The notes below the pieces were generated by a model that had not been told where the DNA came from, did no database searches, and worked only from the letters and a program-made list of their open reading frames with translations. Below are positions 60,001 through 64,000 of a stretch of DNA of 64,000 nucleotides, in pieces (the first letter of the stretch is position 1; each line of letters starts with the position of its first letter). This stretch comes from Liolophura sinensis (taxonomy: Eukaryota > Mollusca > Polyplacophora > Chitonida > Chitonidae): contig NC_088300.1 of NCBI RefSeq assembly GCF_032854445.1, positions 47,609,682 to 47,673,681 of the forward strand, given 5' to 3'. The position numbers and the translations under genes are program-made.

Positions 60001-61339
60001 GTGTGTGTTTTATGTTTTCTGATAATATCTATCAAGTGGATAAGTGAACATGCACTAGAGTCCAATTATTTTTTTAAAATGATAATATTTTGTCGGTACT
60101 ACATTATTTTCTTCTTCTTATTATTATTATTTCTTAATGTTGGTAAAAACCCGGTCCATAAAAATGATTGTGAGAATGGGTTCTTCACTTCACAGAAAAC
60201 TTATATTTGTAGAATGTACATGTCTTTGGTCACCATTCGTTTTATGGATCTTACTTATGATCAGAAAGCAAACATTTTATTGTTTATGTACCTAAAGAAT
60301 GCAGTATACGCACACATTCCAAGCACTCTGAGAATGGCTTTGTCCTTGAGTTAATGAGATGACCAACGGATGTACCTGTTGTACAAGCTGACGCCTGGAA
60401 CTACATTTAGACTACATTTCAGAAAACCTCTCCTTTTATATAATGTAAACAAGTATAAGTCAACAGTTTTAGGTTACAGTGGCTCGAACCTAAAAAGAAC
60501 ATAAATATCCCACCGCTTGCAAAAATACAGCAGTTAAATCAGTATACGCAGTTATATAGGCCGTGCGGCATCTGTCGCGAGCACTATGTGATTTATGCAT
60601 ATTTTTGTCGATTGACACTATCATTTACCGGTTCACAGTATACATCCCCATGATTGATGCAAGTGGCAAATAATTTCTGCCTTATCATCAAACAGTGAAG
60701 AACTTCATGTTGATGACATCAATATTATGTTACTGTTACACAGTTAACATGTCCTACATGGGTCTACTGGTTATCAGAAAATCGTTGACCCTATCTGTTA
60801 AGGAATCCGTTAAGGAATCAGGTCTAGACAGGTAAGGTAGATATGTCTGTAAACCAAGCCTTGCGCACTGGAATCGTTCAGCTGTTCATCGCTCAAATAA
60901 CGATAATGTTAAACCCACGTGTACATACCTTTCGGAGAATGTCGGTGAAATTTCGTGAGGAAACTTCAACGAATGTTTCTTTATAAGTCCTTTCCGTGTG
61001 AACTCGATAGGATGTGTTTTTGGCGTCAGAGGGCACATTTTCTGGTGAATTCCATATAATTCGTTCTGGAGATAGCTGATGATTGTTATCTGGTAAGCGT
61101 TCACCGGGAGAGCGGGAAGCAGGGGTTGTCCCAAATTCAAATGTCCGAACGTATGTTGTCTCAAAGGTGAAATCAGTCCTCGTTAAATAATATTTCCAAA
61201 GATTGGTGATTTTGGCACCATATGTAGCGCGGATAGGTTTTGGAACGGACGCCGGTTTCAGAATGACCATGCCTTGAAAGAGGACAAAAAGCAAGAGAAA
61301 CCCACAAAATACAAACAGCTTACATTGTCCATTAAACAT
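48063..61339 (-). CDS. CHST15-like: Gene B: CHST15-like carbohydrate sulfotransferase (7 exons, 469 aa)
   Basis: Exons on the minus strand are 60,929-61,339, 54,386-54,629, 53,543-53,650, 51,884-52,043, 50,877-51,030, 49,391-49,538 and 48,063-48,247. Exons 2-7 have exactly the same lengths and phases as in gene A; exon 1 is four codons longer. The membrane anchor is FCGFLLLFVLFQGMVI. The PAPS-binding motifs are FPKCGTT at 182-188 and MRNPTDRLYSDYLYF with R303 and S311. The same Golgi type II sulfotransferase role as gene A is expected. By eye the exons encoding PAPS-binding parts are about 90% identical to gene A (exons 2 and 4), while exon 5 is only about 60% identical. A frame upstream of the ATG is open but starts without ATG, so I use 61,339. 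Introns 1, 3, 4 and 5 are filled with repeats. Confidence 0.93.
50027..50103 (+). repeat. Dispersed repeat copy in intron 5 of gene B
   Basis: It matches 45,420-45,565 in inverted orientation (GGCGTCCGACCACATTATGG, AAACATTAAAAGGTCGA). Related GACCA-rich sequence continues at 50,517-50,760 on the other side of an inserted SINE. Confidence 0.75.
50141..50506 (+). mobile_element. Full-length tRNA-derived SINE, family 2
   Basis: A tRNA-like head has the A-box-like TAGCTCAGCTGTTAGAGC, an anticodon-arm-like CGCTTCGGAGGCG and the B-box-like GGGTCAATCG. A body follows with GGTGGAAATCCGTCCTGCAA and the tail AAGTACAACGTTAAACCCCG and CACTCACTC. The flanks AAATAACCCAT (about 50,128) and AAATAACCAT (about 50,508) are a probable target-site duplication. 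It differs from family 1 in head and body. Confidence 0.85.
50517..50760. repeat. GACCA-rich degenerate short repeat in intron 5 of gene B
   Basis: The words GCGACCA, TTCGACCA and GTCGACTTGACCAG recur every 15-30 bp without strict order. It continues the element at 50,027-50,103, split by the family-2 SINE. Confidence 0.6.
51190..51880 (-). repeat. About 55-bp minisatellite in intron 4 of gene B, made of exon 4 end plus splice donor
   Basis: About 12-13 units lie directly downstream of exon 4. On the plus strand units read GTGTGTTGGGTTCCTGATG then GTGACTTCT; the real exon end reads CTGTCTGTAGGGTTCCTCAT then GATGACTATC. Each unit thus holds a copy of the exon 4 end and a donor-like GGTTAGT or GGTTTAGT. 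The array is homologous in origin to the one in gene A but has diverged in sequence. Confidence 0.85.
52113..52295 (+). mobile_element. SINE with shortened head (family 1) in intron 3 of gene B
   Basis: GCCGTGGCGGAGCGGCTTAG and CACGCCAGCGCAG (head), then GGGTTTCCCCTGGGCTCTGC, GTTTCCTCCCACCA and CGTATAAGTGAAATATT. The part between head and body and the tail after AAATATT are missing. Confidence 0.85.
52722..53600 (-). repeat. 81-bp minisatellite in intron 3 of gene B, made of exon 3 end plus splice donor
   Basis: Ten intronic units lie next to the copy that is the real exon 3 end. The landmark CCGTCACAAC recurs at 52,748, 52,829, 52,910, 52,991, 53,072, 53,153, 53,240, 53,321 and 53,402 (one step is 87 bp). 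A CCGCCACAAC variant is at 53,483 and the exon version is near 53,564. Each unit includes the last about 40 coding bases of exon 3 (NNYTIVV..EPRHKIT), the donor GTAGGT and about 35 intronic bases. Most units keep GTAGGT. The unit reads to a stop five codons after the donor, so failing to splice at the true site would truncate the protein. Confidence 0.93.
54753..55012 (-). mobile_element. Family-2 SINE, lacking the tRNA-like head
   Basis: It begins on the plus strand with the reverse of the tail (GTGAGTGAGTATTTGGGG) and continues with TTGCAGGACGGATTTCCACC and GAGGAAATTACAATTTCCTC. The tRNA-like head is missing. Confidence 0.8.
55045..55530. repeat. About 30-bp minisatellite in intron 1 of gene B
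   Basis: Units of the type AGTAATAAGTCGTTGGTGGC plus GATTAGTATT recur about 12-14 times with variations and interruptions (for example 55,215-55,285). Confidence 0.85.
56491..58541. mobile_element. Foldback (long inverted-repeat) element, about 2.05 kb
   Basis: The left arm (56,491 to about 57,066) and the right arm (about 57,690 to 58,541) are inverted copies. They are about 98% identical by eye over the outer about 350 bp. Terminal sequence is CTTTATGTAAGGGAGGCCAC. The inner parts of both arms hold 65-bp tandem units (AAGCTTAGACGT, AAGCCCAGGCATAAAC, TTACCACTTAATCACAACC), with two to three units left and about six right. The loop contains a copy of the dispersed repeat seen at 12.1 kb. No transposase is encoded, so it is non-autonomous. 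No convincing target-site duplication was found and the superfamily is unknown. Confidence 0.85.
57427..57633. repeat. Dispersed repeat, copy 2, in the loop of the foldback element
   Basis: AGAGTAAAACCAGAGCA, GTTCATGTAAATGC and TTATTAGACGTCAC match 12,110-12,330. The sequence after the last word is not continued here but resembles 59,690-59,765. Confidence 0.65.
58575..58905. repeat. 65-bp repeat units outside the foldback element
   Basis: About four to five units (GGTTACGTCTAAGCTTAT, TTGTGATTAAGTGCTAAACT, TTATGCCAAGG) lie just beyond the right arm. They form their own subfamily with TATAGTTGTG instead of TATGGTTGTG. They show that the unit also expands independently of the arms. Confidence 0.85.
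58965..59299 (-). mobile_element. Full-length family-2 SINE with 14-bp target-site duplication
   Basis: The minus strand has the tRNA-like head (TCAGCCGGTAGAGCG, TGGATCC-like region GTAGATCCAGGGTTAATCC), a body with CTGGAAATCCGTCCTGCAA and the tail AAGTACGACGTTAGACC. The 14-bp sequence GTTATGTTCAAGAG is directly repeated at 58,951-58,964 and 59,300-59,313. Confidence 0.92.
59400..59670 (-). mobile_element. Full-length family-1 SINE with target-site duplication
   Basis: The minus strand begins GGGGCTTCCGTGGCTCAG and GTTAGCGGGCTAACACAGCG, continues through the standard body and ends GAGTACGCCGTAAAA plus an AAATA tail. TTTTTATCAG is repeated at 59,390-59,399 and 59,675-59,684. Confidence 0.92.
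59690..59765. repeat. Dispersed repeat, copy 3 (partial)
   Basis: GAATTACTCAATATGCCGTG, TTGTCACC and TATACAATCACATTGAAACA match the right part of the 12.1-kb copy. Confidence 0.55.
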
Positions 61340-61705
61340 TGTTTTCTCATATAGGGCTGACCCTAAGTCTCGGGAAACGTCCGCCAATAAGTATGAATCT
61401 CTCCACACGGAAACTGTTTCCTTTCAAATCTCCGCGAAAACGAAAACGTTGTTTTCAACACCTTGTTACACGGGTGTCTGTATAATGTATAACGGTTTTG
61501 CTCTTCAATTTCAGGCACTTGTCCCAATAAGTGCAGTAAGTTTACACGTTGCAGTCTAACCCGGCACCAGACTATACAACTGACTGGAATACCGCCAGTG
61601 TCCACAGCAGTTGTTAAGGACATGCCTGCGTCAGCTGATCACTGATCACCTCACGCTTCACAAAATACGTGTTGGATTCACCACAACTGCGGAGACTAAC
61701 CATTG
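61340..61705 (-). promoter_or_regulatory. Upstream block of gene B conserved with gene A
   Basis: It matches 35,461-35,835 (plus strand GTTTTCAACACC.TGTT, TATAATGTATAA.GGTTTTGC, CAGTGTCCACAGCAG.TG, TGATCACCTCACGC). It should include the 5' UTR and promoter. The gene A copy has a few extra short segments, for example around 35,664-35,680. Confidence 0.6.
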
Positions 61706-62400
61706 CACCATCGTCTTACCGTATTCCATGATTAATGCGTATGCCCACTGATTGATAAACCACCATATGGCTGCATACCCGTTTCACGTGCAACCTACCC
61801 TAGTTGTTATCTATACAATATCCATACTCACTGGCCATCGATTTATAAGCCTTGGTCTGCCGTAAGCAAGATTTATTTAAAGAGTCGTATCTATTTGTAA
61901 ATCCATAACCCCCCGTGATCTATATAGACACTCGTTATCTATTGAGGTTAAAATATATACCCGTGGACCTCACACCACAGCCAACCGCAAAGTGTGTAAA
62001 CAACAAAGCTCCACTCTATCTTAGGGACACAATAATGCGGCTTTAGCAAATTATTATTTCCCGTTTCACAAAAACAGATGCATCACGTTATAGGCGACAG
62101 ACAAAATGCTTTTATACTTTCACGCCACATGTTTTTTCTTTTGTTACTGTTACTGATCGCTTCTTAAATCTCGCTTTATTTTCCACACGTACAATTATGC
62201 ACTCTTGACACAGGACACAAAGTCAACTCATGTACACTGATCAGTCCTCCTCATTATGTGGGGAAATACTTGCAATAGGGATGTCTGTACACTTCCATCA
62301 GACTTCTACCGGCAGGTCCATAGGGAAGGTGATTAAATACCTTAGGCTTTTAATAGGCTTTCCAATAAGACTACACATATCAACGCTGCACGTCGGCATG
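61706..62400. other. Stretch right of gene B without a recognised feature
   Basis: There is no array, SINE or convincing exon. The open frame at 62,230-62,427 has no recognisable character. Confidence 0.5.
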
Positions 62401-62519
62401 CCGCGCAGCGTGAAAATTCGTGAGTAACTTGCCAATGGTTGGTGGTTTCCTCCACCTATAAAGTGATGTTTAGTTCTTAAGTATGACGCTAAACAACAAT
62501 GAAATAGATTTATTCTCTT

Positions 62520-63330
62520 CTGTAGGATGTCAACATGAGGGATTGTCAGGATTCAGATGTCCTGAATGTCAACATGAGGGATTGTTAGACTTCAGGTGTC
62601 CTGAATGTCAACATGAAGGATTGTCAGATTTCAGGTGTCCTGAATGCCAACATGAGGGATTGTCAGTCTTCAGGTGTCCTGAATATTAACATGCTCGGTT
62701 GTCAGACTTCAGATGTCCTGAATGTCCACATGAGGGATTGTCAGACTTCAGATGTCCTGAATGTCAGCATGCTGGATTGTCAGACTTCACAAGCTCTGTA
62801 TGTTAACATGAGGGAAAATGCGGGATTGTCAGACTTAGGTGTTCTGAATGTCAACATGCGGGATTGTCAGATGTAGGTGTCCTAAATGTCAACATGCTGG
62901 ATTGTTTCACTTCAGATGTCCTCAATGGGGGGAGGAGGACTGATATGGGGGGTTGTCAGACTTCAGGTGTCTTGAATGTCAACATGAGGAATTGTCAGAC
63001 TTCAGGTGTCCTGAATGTCAACATGCTGGATTGTCAGACTTCAGGTGTCCTGAATGTCAACATGCTGGATTTTAAGATTTCGCAAGCTCTGGATGTCAAC
63101 ATGAGGGATTGTCAGACTTCAGATGTCCTGAATGTCAACATGCTGGATTGTCAGACTTCAGGTGTCCTGAATGTCAACATGCTGGATTTTAAGATTTCGC
63201 AAGCTCTGAATGTCAACATGCGAGGTTGTCAGACTTCAGGTGTCCTGAATATCAACGTGTGGGGGTTGTCAGACTTCAAGTGCCCTGAATGCCAACATGT
63301 GCTTCAGATGTCTTGAATGTCAATGTCTGA
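62520..63330. repeat. 39-bp minisatellite, about 20 copies
   Basis: The unit is GATTGTCAGACTTCAGGTG plus TCCTGAATGTCAACATGCTG. Some units are variants, such as one ending in AAGATTTCGCAAGC that occurs three times and marks block duplication. The open frames across it (CPECQHEGLSDFR-like peptides) follow from the period of 39 and lack any gene structure. Confidence 0.95.
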
Positions 63331-63385
63331 ATGTCTGTATGCCTGAATACAACGTTACACACCAAATAAACAAATAAATAAATAT
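63331..63385 (+). mobile_element. SINE tail-like sequence at the end of the 39-bp array
   Basis: TGAATACAACGTTACACACC followed by AAATAAACAAATAAATAAAT resembles the family-1 tail. A similar piece, TTAAGTATGACGCTAAAC, precedes the array at about 62,477-62,498. Confidence 0.5.
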
Positions 63386-64000
63386 TTTAACGTTTAAACT
63401 TCCATGCATTTCATTTCTAATTAATAATCACCTACCCGTAATCACGTCAGATTGATCTAGTTTCGCAAAAACAAATTCATTTCAATTCTTCGGTTTTAAT
63501 CAAATGAAACTAGGTGCTGACCTCCTGTTTTTAGGAATGCAGGCATATGAAGGTAGGTTCAGAAAAGTGAACTATCACAAAGATGAGAGAGAAAATTTGT
63601 CGACAAAGTTCAAAATTGCGTGATAGTTTTTTTTAAGGTCATGACACGAACAGCTTTTATCTGCTTTTGCGCCTGAACTCGTCATTTATGCATAACCTAC
63701 AGCTGTCTCCACAATATTGATCTCAAGTGTAGTCTGTTAACATAACGTATATTGAAAACGGATATACAGAGTCCAGATAATCATAGAGAGGGTTTGCCTT
63801 AGGTTGGTGAAGTAAGCACAGCATTCCAACCACAAAGACAGGTCTTTATACTTCAAGATGCAGCTGCCGAAGCTGTAGACATGAATCTGATGTTTCTGTT
63901 AACATTTGATGCGCATGCATCATGCATACTGCTTCGCACAGGCCGTAAAAGTCAAGGTTGTCTCGTACATGTTGGCAGTGATGCAAATCGAACGTAAAGA
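63386..64000. other. Right end of the window, nothing recognised
   Basis: No exon, repeat array or SINE is supported here. Confidence 0.5.

Larger units (their letters stand above)
54630..60928 (-). other. Intron 1 of gene B, largely mobile and repeated DNA
   Basis: This 6.3-kb intron holds two family-2 SINEs, one family-1 SINE, a 30-bp array, the foldback element and related 65-bp repeats. Between 59,770 and 60,928 I see nothing except an unremarkable open frame at 59,953-60,354 (hydrophobic, AT-driven). Confidence 0.75.

Noticed and set aside
62483-63316. Cysteine-rich repeat peptide (CPECQHEGL-like) in the 39-bp array
   Set aside because: It looks zinc-finger-like only because C and H codons recur with the repeat. 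Several frames are equally open and broken by variant units.

Overview
The window is animal nuclear DNA. It has spliced genes with GT-AG introns, long AT-rich introns, many minisatellites and tRNA-derived SINEs. One SINE tail (a TATAAGTGAAATATT / GAGTACGACGT / CACCAATC block followed by AAATA repeats) is of a type common in mollusc and other lophotrochozoan genomes. I read the source as a lophotrochozoan, most likely a mollusc; the species cannot be settled from the sequence. All convincing genes lie on the minus strand. No coding region can be read as one open frame: the genes below were assembled by eye from exons whose splice sites and phases fit.

Left part (1-24.7 kb). The first 4.8 kb is AT-rich with no gene seen. 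Two possible phase-1 module exons lie at 5.5-6.9 kb. A small four-exon gene (11.8-20.8 kb) encodes a 175-residue secreted, cysteine-rich, probably GPI-anchored protein. Its reading frame is fixed by three consistent intron phases. Its first intron is 7.6 kb and its 3' UTR may run to about 7.9 kb.

Right part (24.7-61.7 kb). A tandem cluster encodes Golgi carbohydrate sulfotransferases of the CHST15 (GalNAc4S-6ST) type. Gene A (25.06-35.46 kb, 465 aa) and gene B (48.06-61.34 kb, 469 aa) each have seven exons; exons 2-7 are identical in length and phase. Between them lie broken pieces of further copies: exon 1 at 44.5-44.9 kb, exon 6 at 40.6 kb, exon 6 at 38.2 kb and exon 7 at 37.0 kb. Two of these pieces end at SINEs. 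About 350 bp upstream of both start codons is conserved between the two genes.

Most unusual feature. Several intronic minisatellites in the sulfotransferase genes are made of tandem copies of the adjacent exon end plus its splice donor. Intron 4 of both genes carries a 55-bp array derived from the end of exon 4. Intron 3 of gene B carries an 81-bp array derived from the end of exon 3. Gene A holds a one-and-a-fraction-copy version of that unit with exactly the same 81-bp spacing. A broken exon 6 copy also shows a short duplication at its donor end. This looks like a repeated process acting at exon/donor junctions.

Other contents: a 2-kb foldback element with near-identical long inverted arms in intron 1 of gene B; two SINE families, three copies with clear target-site duplications; and unrelated minisatellites with 24/48-, 45-, 39-, 30-, 55- and about 85-bp units. 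Open frames inside these arrays are by-products of periods divisible by three.
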